In this document: piece by piece, positions 1 through 6,330 of the stretch
Layout of the letters: each line of letters begins with the position of its first letter
Position numbering within the stretch: the stretch's first letter is position 1
Source of the DNA: Pedococcus sp.
GTDB lineage: Bacteria > Actinomycetota > Actinomycetes > Actinomycetales > Dermatophilaceae
Length of the DNA: 9,210 bases
Reading direction: 5' to 3'
Assembly: GCA_025936615.1 (NCBI GenBank)
Contig: JAICSZ010000053.1
Span: 1 to 9,210, forward strand
Notes under the pieces: generated by a model
The model's input: only the letters and a program-made list of their open reading frames with translations
Told to the model about the DNA's origin: nothing
The model's database searches: none
Translations under genes and position numbers: made by a program

Positions 1-192
1 GGGGCGACGTTCAAGGTGCAGCCCCAGGCACCACTCGCGGACTCCGAGGACCCGGCGTGGGCGGCGCAGCTCGTCGAGGCGACGGCCGAAGGCATGGCGC
101 GCGGCACGTTCCTCGCCCAGGTGGGGGACCACTGCAAGCTGTGTGCGGTCAGGGCCAGCTGCCCGGCCCAGCCCGAGGGGAAGGTGCTGTGA
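1..192 (+). CDS. adnA: AdnA-like helicase-nuclease subunit, C-terminal end (5' truncated by window)
   Basis: Only the last 63 residues are in the window, in frame 1, ending at TGA 190-192. The visible part carries a C-x2-C-x5-C motif (Cys 45, 48 and 54 of the fragment, within GDHCKLCAVRASC). This spacing matches the three C-terminal cysteines of the 4Fe-4S staple in AddB-type PD-(D/E)XK nuclease domains. Helicase and nuclease catalytic motifs lie upstream of the window. The stop overlaps the GTG start of a complete AdnB-like gene, so this is most likely the partner subunit of a heterodimeric AdnAB double-strand-break resection machine, made from one operon. The A/B naming follows the mycobacterial gene order and sizes as I remember them and could be swapped. 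A RecB-like nuclease of another kind is possible but less likely given the neighbour. Confidence 0.75.
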   Translation, partial: GATFKVQPQAPLADSEDPAWAAQLVEATAEGMARGTFLAQVGDHCKLCAVRASCPAQPEGKVL

Positions 193-3100
193 GCGAGACC
201 CTCACCCGGCAGCAGCGGTCGGCGGCCTCGCTGGCCGACGCCCTGGGGCTGCCCAAACCGACGCCACAGCAAGCGGCCATCATCGAGGCCCCGCCCGACG
301 GGCCGCTGCTCGTTGTCGCCGGCGCGGGGTCGGGCAAGACCGAGACGATGACGAGCCGGGTCGTCTGGCTCGTGGCCAACGGGTTCGTGGAGCCCGACCA
401 GGTGCTCGGGCTGACGTTCACCCGCAAGGCCGCGACCGAGCTCGCCGAGCGGATCGGGCTGCGGCTGCGACAGCTCCAGGCGTGCGACGTCTGGCACCCG
501 CGGCCGGAGGACGAGGAGACGGGTGCGGAGGTGCTCGGCGGCACGCCGACCGTCTCGACCTACCACTCCTACGCCGGGCGGCTGGTGCGCGAGCACGCGC
601 TGCGCCTCGGCTACGAGAGCGAGTCGCGGCTGCTGTCCGAAGCCGCGGCCTGGCAGTACGCCGCGGAGGTGGTCGCCGCCTATGACGGGCCGATGGACCA
701 CGTGCCCGCGGCTGAGTCGACGGTCACCAACGCCGTCGTGGACCTGGCCGGCGAGCTCGCGGAGCACCTGTGCACGCCGGGTGACGTCGCGGCATACCTC
801 GAGCGGGTCGAGGAGGCACTCGCCCGGCTGCCCCAGGGCGCGACCACGGCCAAGGGACTGCTCGCGCACGGCCGCAAGATGCAGGAGTGCCTGCGGGCCC
901 GTGCCGGGGTGCTGCCCATCGTCGAGCGCTACCTCGCGCTCAAGAAGTCCCGTGACGCCATGGACTTCGCCGACCAGATGGCGCTGGCTGCGCGGCTGAC
1001 GCGGACCTTCCCCGACATCGGGGCGATCGAGCGCGCGCGCTTCCGGGCGGTGCTTCTCGACGAGTTCCAGGACACCTCCGAGGCCCAGCTGCAGCTGTTG
1101 AGCGCGCTGTTCGTCGCCCCGGGTGAGAGTGTTCCGGTCACCGCGGTGGGCGACCCGCACCAGTCGATCTACGGCTGGCGCGGGGCGAGCGCGACGACGC
1201 TGTCGACCTTCCGCGAGGCCTTCCGGCCACAGGTGTCCGACGGCGCTGCCCCAGGCCTGGTGCCGCGCATGCCGCTGACCACGAGCTGGCGAAACGACCG
1301 CCTCGTCCTCGAGGTGGCCAACCTGGTCGCGGCTCCCCTGCGAGGGCACTCCAGGGTGCCCGTCGAGCCGCTCGAGGCCCGGGACGGGGCCGGCGAGGGG
1401 CGGGTCGACGTGGCCCGCGCGGAGACGGTCCACGACGAGGCCGCACTCGTTGCGCGGTGGCTGCAGCTCCGGCTCGCAGACGGCGCCAGGTCGGCTGCGG
1501 TCCTGTGCCGCAAGCGGTCGCAGTTCGCGCCGGTCATCGACGCACTCGAGGCGCGCGAGATCCCCCATGAGGTGGTCGGCCTCGGCGGGCTGCTGCTCAC
1601 GCCCGAGGTCGAGGACGTCACGGCCCTCCTGCACGTCGTCGCCGACCCGACCCGTGGTGACCAGCTGATGCGGCTGCTCACCGGACCGCTGTGCCGGCTG
1701 GGCGCCGCCGACCTCGACGGGTTGATGGCCTGGGCGCGCCACCGGCAGGAGCTCCGGCTCGGGCACGCAAGCCCCACGCAGGAGGCCGCCGACGAGGACG
1801 CCTCGAGCGGCGCCGTGCCGGAGCTGGGCGACGACTCACCCGAGGCGGTCGCACCCGGCGGGGTGCGCGACCAGTCGCCCGACAGCGCCGACACCGCCAG
1901 CATCGTCGAGGCCGTCGACGACCTGCCGCGGCGCGGGTGGACGAGCTGGGACGGCAAGCGGATCGGTGACACCGCCCTGGGGCGGCTGCACGGCCTGCGC
2001 GAGACCATCCGGCGGATGCGCGCCCTCACCGCCCTCCCGCTCGCCGACCTCGTCGGCGAGGCCGAGCGCGCGCTGGGGCTCGACATCGAGGTGCTGGCCC
2101 GCCCCGGCTACACACCGAGCGTGGCGAGGGCCCACCTCGACGCGTTCGCCGACGTCGCTGCGACGTTCTCGACCAGCGCGGACCGGCCCAACCTCGCCGG
2201 CTTCCTCGCCTGGCTCAAGGCGGCCCTCGAGGAGGAGCGTGGGCTCGACAAGGGCTACACCGAGCCGCGCGAGGGCGCCGTCCAGGTGCTGACCGTGCAC
2301 GCCGCCAAGGGGCTGGAGTGGGACGCCGTCGCCGTGCCCGGGCTCGTCGAGGGCTCCTTCCCCAATCTGTCCTACTCGGTCAGCAAGGTCGAGTGCGAGG
2401 AGTGGGTCAGCCCGACCCCGAAGGCCAAGGGCTGGATCGGCGGCCTGACCGACGGTGGCATCCCCTACGCCCTGCGGGGCGACGCAGACGGGCTCCCGGT
2501 GCTCGACTGGGCGGCCGCCGGGGACAAGAAGGACCTCGAGGCCAGGATCGAGGCCTTCCTCGCCCGCGGCGGCGAGCACTCGGTCGAGGAGGAGCGGCGC
2601 CTCGCCTACGTCGCGTTCACCCGTGCCAAGCACGCCATGCTGCTCACCGCTGCCGTGTGGGCCGAGCCCAAGACCCCACGGGTCACCTCCCGCTTCCTGC
2701 GCGAGGTCATCGAGGGCGACGACGTCCCAGCGGTGGCGTTCGGGCCGATGGCACCGATGCCGCCGACCGACGACCCCGACGCCGCGGTCAACCCCCTCGA
2801 GGCCGAGCAGGTGGTGGTGTCGTGGCCGGCCGACCCGCTCGCCGGACGCCGCGAGGCGGTGGCCCGCGCCGCGACAACGGTCCGCGAGGCGATCAGCACG
2901 TATGCCGGGGGGTCGCCTGCCCCGGGAGCCGTCGCCCAGGCGACTCTCCCGCTGCTGGGCGAGGGTGTGCCGGTGCTCGAGGAGGTCGCGCTGCTGCTGG
3001 AGGAGCGCCGCCGGCTGGCCGAGCGGGGCGACGTCACCGTGCTGCTCCCACGCCACCTGTCGGCGTCCGCCGTGGTCGCCCTCGCCACCGACCCCGAGCG

Positions 3101-3635
3101 GTTCGCCTCCTCGTTGCGGCGGCCCATGCCCGAGGCCCCGGCCCTGGCCGCTCGGCGGGGCACGGCGTTCCACGCCTGGGTCGAGCAGCACTACGCCAGG
3201 GCAGCCATGGTCGACATCCTCGACCTGCCCGGCAGCGCCGACGAGGACCCGGGTGACGACGCCGAGCTGCCGGTCATGAAGGAGCGCTTCCTGGCCTCGC
3301 CGTGGGCCGCGCGGACGCCGGCGGAGATCGAGATCGCCGTGGAGACCGTGCTCGACGGCATCGCCGTCCGGGGTCGGATCGACGCGGTCTTCGGACGGGA
3401 CGACGGCGGGTTCACCGTCGTGGACTGGAAGACCGGCACCAAACCCAGCGGCGACGTGGCGCGCAGCCGTGCCCTGCAGCTCGCGGCCTACCGGGTCGCC
3501 TTCGCCCGACTGCGGGGACTGGACGTCGACCAGGTGGACGCGGCGTTCTACTACGCCTCGACGGGGGAGACCGTCTGGCCCGAGCTGCCGGGTGAGGCCG
3601 AGCTGCTCGAACTACTGGCGTCGGTGCCCGAATAG
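189..3635 (+). CDS. adnB: AdnB-like ATP-dependent DNA helicase-nuclease (UvrD/Rep motor plus PD-(D/E)XK nuclease)
   Basis: This is a 1148-residue protein, close to the roughly 1100 of mycobacterial AdnB. The start is GTG 189, overlapping the upstream TGA as GTGA, with GGGGAAGG at 177-184 four bases before it; an open frame reaching 57 is overlap with adnA, not protein. All SF1A motor motifs are present: Q motif near 24-32, Walker A AGAGSGKT (44-51), Ia GLTFTRKAA (74-82), II LLDEFQDT (289-296), III GDPHQSIYGWRG (321-332), IV TTSWRND (364-370), V VLTVHAAKGLEWD (700-712) and VI RRLAYVAFTRAK (803-814). The C-terminal nuclease shows His995 (GTAFHAW), Asp1065 (GRIDAVF), Asp1079-x-Lys1081 (VVDWKTG) and Gln1097-xxx-Tyr1101, so both activities should be intact. 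No Fe-S cysteine triad is seen in its nuclease domain. An acidic, Pro/Ser-rich insert at about 525-580 looks unstructured. Expected role, from the family: ATP-driven unwinding and resection of DNA ends with AdnA before RecA-type repair. Confidence 0.93.
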   Translation: MSETLTRQQRSAASLADALGLPKPTPQQAAIIEAPPDGPLLVVAGAGSGKTETMTSRVVWLVANGFVEPDQVLGLTFTRKAATELAERIGLRLRQLQACDVWHPRPEDEETGAEVLGGTPTVSTYHSYAGRLVREHALRLGYESESRLLSEAAAWQYAAEVVAAYDGPMDHVPAAESTVTNAVVDLAGELAEHLCTPGDVAAYLERVEEALARLPQGATTAKGLLAHGRKMQECLRARAGVLPIVERYLALKKSRDAMDFADQMALAARLTRTFPDIGAIERARFRAVLLDEFQDTSEAQLQLLSALFVAPGESVPVTAVGDPHQSIYGWRGASATTLSTFREAFRPQVSDGAAPGLVPRMPLTTSWRNDRLVLEVANLVAAPLRGHSRVPVEPLEARDGAGEGRVDVARAETVHDEAALVARWLQLRLADGARSAAVLCRKRSQFAPVIDALEAREIPHEVVGLGGLLLTPEVEDVTALLHVVADPTRGDQLMRLLTGPLCRLGAADLDGLMAWARHRQELRLGHASPTQEAADEDASSGAVPELGDDSPEAVAPGGVRDQSPDSADTASIVEAVDDLPRRGWTSWDGKRIGDTALGRLHGLRETIRRMRALTALPLADLVGEAERALGLDIEVLARPGYTPSVARAHLDAFADVAATFSTSADRPNLAGFLAWLKAALEEERGLDKGYTEPREGAVQVLTVHAAKGLEWDAVAVPGLVEGSFPNLSYSVSKVECEEWVSPTPKAKGWIGGLTDGGIPYALRGDADGLPVLDWAAAGDKKDLEARIEAFLARGGEHSVEEERRLAYVAFTRAKHAMLLTAAVWAEPKTPRVTSRFLREVIEGDDVPAVAFGPMAPMPPTDDPDAAVNPLEAEQVVVSWPADPLAGRREAVARAATTVREAISTYAGGSPAPGAVAQATLPLLGEGVPVLEEVALLLEERRRLAERGDVTVLLPRHLSASAVVALATDPERFASSLRRPMPEAPALAARRGTAFHAWVEQHYARAAMVDILDLPGSADEDPGDDAELPVMKERFLASPWAARTPAEIEIAVETVLDGIAVRGRIDAVFGRDDGGFTVVDWKTGTKPSGDVARSRALQLAAYRVAFARLRGLDVDQVDAAFYYASTGETVWPELPGEAELLELLASVPE

Positions 3636-3688
3636 CCAGAATGCGAGCCAGTCCTGTGTCAATCGCTGCGAGGGACGGCGGCGGCGAC

Positions 3689-3694
3689 TACCGT
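3689..3694 (+). promoter_or_regulatory. Possible -10 element of the TPR-like gene
   Basis: TACCGT fits the actinobacterial TANNNT -10 pattern and lies 42 bases before the chosen ATG. It would give a short leader of about 35 nt that includes the Shine-Dalgarno site. No convincing -35 is present; CTGCGA at 3666-3671 is the nearest candidate. A promoter here would let the gene be expressed apart from adnAB, but readthrough from adnB, which ends 101 bases before the ATG, is equally possible. Confidence 0.3.
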
Positions 3695-3726
3695 GCCGCG
3701 TCGGATGCGCCGCAACCGAGCACCAG

Positions 3727-3731
3727 GGAGG
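3727..3731 (+). promoter_or_regulatory. Ribosome binding site deciding the TPR-like gene start
   Basis: GGAGG within AGGGAGGA is the clearest Shine-Dalgarno match in the window. Two in-frame ATGs follow, at 3734 and 3737. The spacing is 2 nt to the first and 5 nt to the second, which favours 3737. It argues against the in-frame ATG at 3641, which has no such site. Confidence 0.7.
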
Positions 3732-3736
3732 ACATG

Positions 3737-4204
3737 ATGTCGGGAGTGGACTGGTCGCGGGTCACCGAGGCGATCGGCCTGGCCCAGAAGGGCCAGACGG
3801 AACAGGGCCGGGCCGGGCTCGAGGCGTGCTGGGCGGCGAGCGACGAGGGCGAGCACGCGGTGCGCTGCGTGGTGGCGCACTACCTCGCCGACCTGCAGAC
3901 CGAGCTCGACGAGGAGATCGCCTGGGACGAGCGGGCCCTGGTCGAGCTGCCGCACCTGCGCGACGAGGACGTCGCGGGGCTCGGCGTCGAGTCGGCGGCC
4001 GGGTTCGCGCCGTCGCTGCACCTCAACCTGGGCGACGGGTACCTGCGACGTGGCGACACGGCGAGGGCGCGACACCACCTGGAGCAGGGCAGGGCCAGCC
4101 TGGGCGAGCTCGGCGAGGACGCCTACGGCGTGATGGTCAGGCGGGGGTTCGAACGGCTCGCCGCGCGGATCGAGTCGCCCACGGCCCTGCCGCGCAGGCG
4201 CTGA
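3737..4204 (+). CDS. Small tetratricopeptide-repeat-like protein
   Basis: This is a 155-residue, mostly helical soluble protein without a signal peptide or membrane segment. The start at ATG 3737 is set by the GGAGG site at 3727-3731; ATG 3734 would add one Met, and ATG 3641 is unlikely. Residues 92-122 (PSLHLNLGDGYLRRGD, then ARARHHLEQG) read like one TPR unit: paired helices with small residues, a Gly-Asp turn and an Ala-rich second helix. Residues 10-33 (IGLAQKGQTEQGRAGLEAC) look like a second, weaker unit. The rest is helical and acidic, with a basic C-terminal tip (PRRR). TPR proteins usually act as protein-binding scaffolds; no partner can be named from sequence. It follows adnB by about 100 bases on the same strand and converges with the MOSC gene. 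I know of no established role beside adnAB, so function remains unknown. Confidence 0.75.
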   Translation: MSGVDWSRVTEAIGLAQKGQTEQGRAGLEACWAASDEGEHAVRCVVAHYLADLQTELDEEIAWDERALVELPHLRDEDVAGLGVESAAGFAPSLHLNLGDGYLRRGDTARARHHLEQGRASLGELGEDAYGVMVRRGFERLAARIESPTALPRRR

Positions 4205-4209
4205 GCTCC

Positions 4210-4237
4210 GCTCCCGCAGCTACGGCTAGACGGGAGC
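4210..4237. terminator. Possible bidirectional hairpin between convergent genes
   Basis: GCTCCCG (4210-4216) pairs perfectly with CGGGAGC (4231-4237), leaving a 14-nt loop that can form a small AGC/GCT inner stem. It starts just after the TPR gene stop (4204), and its loop and right arm cover the last codons of the MOSC gene on the other strand. There is no U-tract on either side, so it would be a non-canonical actinobacterial-type terminator or an RNA 3' end stabiliser. Confidence 0.35.
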
Positions 4238-4843
4238 CAGTGGCTGGTGCGGTCCCTCAGGGGGCACGACCTCGATGGCCATGCCCGGGCGCACCTCGCC
4301 GCCGCGCTCGACGACGGCCATGACCCCGGCCTTGCGGATGATGCCCACCCCGTCGAGCGACTCGGCGCCGCCGGTGGGGGTGAGCGTCACGTCCGAGGTC
4401 GAGGCGACCCCGTCGGCCCGGGTCACGACCACCTTGAGCAGGCCCGGCGACAGGTCGTTGATCTGGCGGCACGGGTTGCGCAGCCCGGTGACGCGCAGCA
4501 CCACCTCGCCGATCTCCAGGCGGGTGCCGGTGGCCAGGGCGAGCAGGTCGAGCCCCTCGGTGAGGACGTTCTCGCCGAGGCCGCCGGCACCGACGTCATG
4601 GCCCGCAGCGCGCGCCTCGTCGAGCAGCTCCGAGTGGATGAGGTGGACCTGGCGCAGGTTCGGCTGGTTGGGGTCGCGCCGGGCACGCGACAGGTGCTGC
4701 ACCAGCGTCCCGGCGTGGGCGTCACCCGCCACGCCCCTGCCCTGGACCAGGCTGATCGCCGGGGCCGGGACCTTGCTGAACCGGTGGGTCTCGTCGCGGC
4801 TGACTGCGGCGACCCGTGGCTGGTCCGGCGTCCCGGCGCTCAC
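4226..4843 (-). CDS. MOSC-domain protein
   Basis: This is a 205-residue single-domain MOSC protein (molybdenum cofactor sulfurase C-terminal fold). The start is GTG 4843-4841, which overlaps the TGA of the upstream kinase-like gene (4842-4840) as GTGA. No strong Shine-Dalgarno site is visible, consistent with translational coupling; an open frame runs further upstream but only as overlap with that gene. Family hallmarks are AAVSRDETHRFSK (12-24), GVAGDAHAG (37-45), GGLGENVLTEG (87-97), the conserved cysteine in LRNPCRQIN (Cys125), and the C-terminal GVMAVV (173-178) and VRPGM (184-188). MOSC domains bind molybdenum cofactor or carry sulfur on the conserved Cys, as in the mARC/YcbX and YiiM groups. 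No molybdenum enzyme partner is adjacent, so the substrate is unknown. Standalone proteins of this size are common in actinobacteria. Family assignment is firm; physiological role is not. Confidence 0.9.
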   Translation of the reverse strand: MSAGTPDQPRVAAVSRDETHRFSKVPAPAISLVQGRGVAGDAHAGTLVQHLSRARRDPNQPNLRQVHLIHSELLDEARAAGHDVGAGGLGENVLTEGLDLLALATGTRLEIGEVVLRVTGLRNPCRQINDLSPGLLKVVVTRADGVASTSDVTLTPTGGAESLDGVGIIRKAGVMAVVERGGEVRPGMAIEVVPPEGPHQPLAPV

Positions 4844-6288
4844 GGCCGGTAGCCAGGCTCGAAGTCTGGTCCGGGGTCGGGTCCGTCGACGGGCCGGCTC
4901 CCGCGCAGGCTCGACACGTCGATCTCCTCGGTGTGCTCCTCCGGCCCGTGGTCGAGACGGTCGGCCCCGGCATCCTCGGGCACCTCGTCCTCCGTATCCG
5001 CGGGTTCGGTGTCCGCGGGTTCGGTGTCCGCGGGTTCGGTGTCCGCGGGTTCGGTGTCCGCGGGTTCGGCGGGGTCGGCCTCGGCGTCCTCGGGCGCCAC
5101 GTCCTCCGTGACCACGTCCTCGGGCTCGACGTGCGGGGCGGACACGTCCTCCGGTGCGAGGTCCTCCCGTGCGGCTCGGGCCGGCGGCGCACCGAGGTCC
5201 TCCGGGTCCGGCTCGTCCGGCGCGGTGCGGGCGAACATCTCCTCGACGTCGTCGTCCGGGTCGTCCACCTCGTCCTCCACCACGGCGGGCGGCACGAGCA
5301 CCCGGGTCGCGGGCCGTGCCGGGCTCAGGCTGGTGTGGTGGTAGTCGTTGTCCGACTCCTCCTGGGCCTGCACCCGCTCGTCGAGGCGACGCAGCCCCGA
5401 GGCGAGCCGCTCGGTCAGGAGCCGGTCCCCGCCAGCCACCGCTGCCATCAGCTCGCCCAGCTGGCGCATCTCCGCCGACAAGCGCGCCCGGACCAGCAGG
5501 TTGGCGTCGGGCCGCTCCGCACGCGTGTGGGCGTAGGCCTCCATGAGCGTCTCGAGCGCGGCGGGCGGTGCCTGCGTGGCGAGGGAGAAGAAGTCGTCGG
5601 CTGGGTCGGCGACCTTGGCGTCCTCCCAACCGGTGAACGCACTGACCCGCCCGCTGGACGCATCGTCCTCCTGGTCGAACACCGCCAGCACCTGGTCACC
5701 GGTGAGGTCCCCGTGAGTCGGGGTCGGCGCGAACCGCCAGAGGGCGACGTCCTCGAGCGCCTTCTCCCACCGGGCCAGCAGCCCGGTCGGCACCTGCCCG
5801 GTGGCCGCGGCGCGGTCCAGCTCGCTGAGCCGGCGCGTGCGGTAGGTGTCGGCGTCGTAGGAGGGCAGCCCGGCCTCCTCGAACAGCGCGTGGTCGGCGT
5901 TGTGCAGGGCGGCGATCGCCCGGCCGAGCTCGGCCGCCAGCCCCGGGCCGACGGGCAACTGCGAGAAGTCGAGGTTCTGGCCCGCCAGGTAGGGGTAGAT
6001 CGCGGCACGACCGCCGTCCTTCAGGGCGGCGAAGCCCTTGGGGGTCGGCACGCCGAACGGCAGCCGCCGGGCCAACAGCCCGAGCAGCGTCACCGTGAGG
6101 TCCATCTGCGCCCCGGCGGCCTGGGTGCGCGGTGCCCGCACGACCCACCGCCGGTGCTGGGTGTCCTGGACGAATGCGACGTCGAACAGCTGGCCCGGCT
6201 CGCTCGGCAGGGCCTCCACACTGGCCGGGTCCAGGCCCGGGACGGCAGCGCTGGCCAACGCGGCGAGGAACAAGGGGCTGCGGTCCAC
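4840..6288 (-). CDS. Macrolide-phosphotransferase-like kinase-fold protein with acidic repeat tail
   Basis: This is a 482-residue protein with an APH/Mph kinase-like fold at about 1-310 and a disordered Asp/Glu/Pro-rich tail at about 335-482. The start is GTG 6288-6286, chosen because TACGGT lies 7 bases upstream (leaderless pattern) and homology begins at DRSPLFLAAL; GTG 6297 is the alternative. Visible motifs are RRWVVRAPRT (46-55, as in the Mph N-lobe), the catalytic loop THGDLTGDQVL (191-201; His192, Asp194) and FTGWEDAKVADPADDF (218-233). The usual metal-binding Asp of the I-D-W motif is Gly220, and the loop Asn is Gln199, so catalysis may be lost or altered. The tail has five EPADT repeats. 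The gene is divergent from nudC and overlaps the MOSC start. Macrolide resistance is not implied: similar genes occur as chromosomal orphans. It may be a pseudokinase or a kinase of unknown substrate. Confidence 0.82.
   Translation of the reverse strand: MDRSPLFLAALASAAVPGLDPASVEALPSEPGQLFDVAFVQDTQHRRWVVRAPRTQAAGAQMDLTVTLLGLLARRLPFGVPTPKGFAALKDGGRAAIYPYLAGQNLDFSQLPVGPGLAAELGRAIAALHNADHALFEEAGLPSYDADTYRTRRLSELDRAAATGQVPTGLLARWEKALEDVALWRFAPTPTHGDLTGDQVLAVFDQEDDASSGRVSAFTGWEDAKVADPADDFFSLATQAPPAALETLMEAYAHTRAERPDANLLVRARLSAEMRQLGELMAAVAGGDRLLTERLASGLRRLDERVQAQEESDNDYHHTSLSPARPATRVLVPPAVVEDEVDDPDDDVEEMFARTAPDEPDPEDLGAPPARAAREDLAPEDVSAPHVEPEDVVTEDVAPEDAEADPAEPADTEPADTEPADTEPADTEPADTEDEVPEDAGADRLDHGPEEHTEEIDVSSLRGSRPVDGPDPGPDFEPGYRP
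4997..5071. repeat. Five tandem 15-bp units inside the kinase-like gene
   Basis: TCCGCGGGTTCGGTG on the plus strand recurs at 4997, 5012, 5027, 5042 and 5057. The first four copies are identical and the fifth differs at one base (C for T at 5070). Read on the minus strand it encodes a five-residue unit, Glu-Pro-Ala-Asp-Thr, repeated in the acidic tail. Because 15 is a multiple of 3, copy-number change keeps the frame and only alters tail length. The near-identity at DNA level suggests recent slippage expansion, so the locus may be polymorphic between strains. Confidence 0.95.
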
Positions 6289-6295
6289 GGCTCCC

Positions 6296-6301
6296 ACCGT
6301 A
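6296..6301 (-). promoter_or_regulatory. -10 element of the kinase-like/MOSC operon (leaderless pattern)
   Basis: Read on the minus strand this is TACGGT, a TANNNT match, followed by the 7 bases GGGAGCC and then GTG at 6288. This spacing puts the transcription start at or next to the GTG, as in actinobacterial leaderless mRNAs. No clear -35 is seen, and GGGAG is too close to act as a good ribosome site. Confidence 0.5.
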
Positions 6302-6318
6302 TGCCGTGTGGCGGCCCC

Positions 6319-6324
6319 TAGGCT
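6319..6324 (+). promoter_or_regulatory. -10 element of nudC (leaderless pattern)
   Basis: TAGGCT matches TANNNT and is followed by the 6 bases GGAGGC and then GTG at 6331, placing the transcription start on the first base of the gene. The GGAGG in the spacer ends one base before the GTG, too close to serve as a Shine-Dalgarno site for it. No good -35 is visible. The element lies 18 bases from the minus-strand -10 at 6296-6301. Confidence 0.55.
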
Positions 6325-6330
6325 GGAGGC

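Noticed and set aside
57..188. 44-residue N-terminal extension of the AdnB-like protein
   Set aside because: The segment overlaps the Cys-motif end of adnA in another frame, and GTG 189 has a good ribosome site and GTGA overlap.
1836..3191. Minus-strand open frame of 451 codons across adnB
   Set aside because: It is antisense to well-conserved helicase and nuclease motifs, has low-complexity Gly/Arg/Leu composition and no recognisable domain; long antisense frames are expected at this GC.
4997..5071. Tandem repeats as a CRISPR array or iteron origin
   Set aside because: The units are 15 bp, directly abutting without spacers, and in frame within a coding sequence.
4844..5629. Long N-terminal extension of the MOSC protein
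   Set aside because: The extra Arg/Gly-rich residues are an out-of-frame reading of the kinase-like gene, including its repeats; MOSC homology begins after GTG 4843.
4840..6288. Kinase-like gene as an acquired macrolide-resistance determinant
   Set aside because: Base composition matches its neighbours, there are no mobile-element remnants, and a canonical metal-binding Asp is missing.
4816..6321. Plus-strand open frame of 501 codons opposite the kinase-like gene
   Set aside because: Its RGFGV repeats are just the reverse reading of the 15-bp repeat, and the minus strand carries clear kinase-fold motifs.
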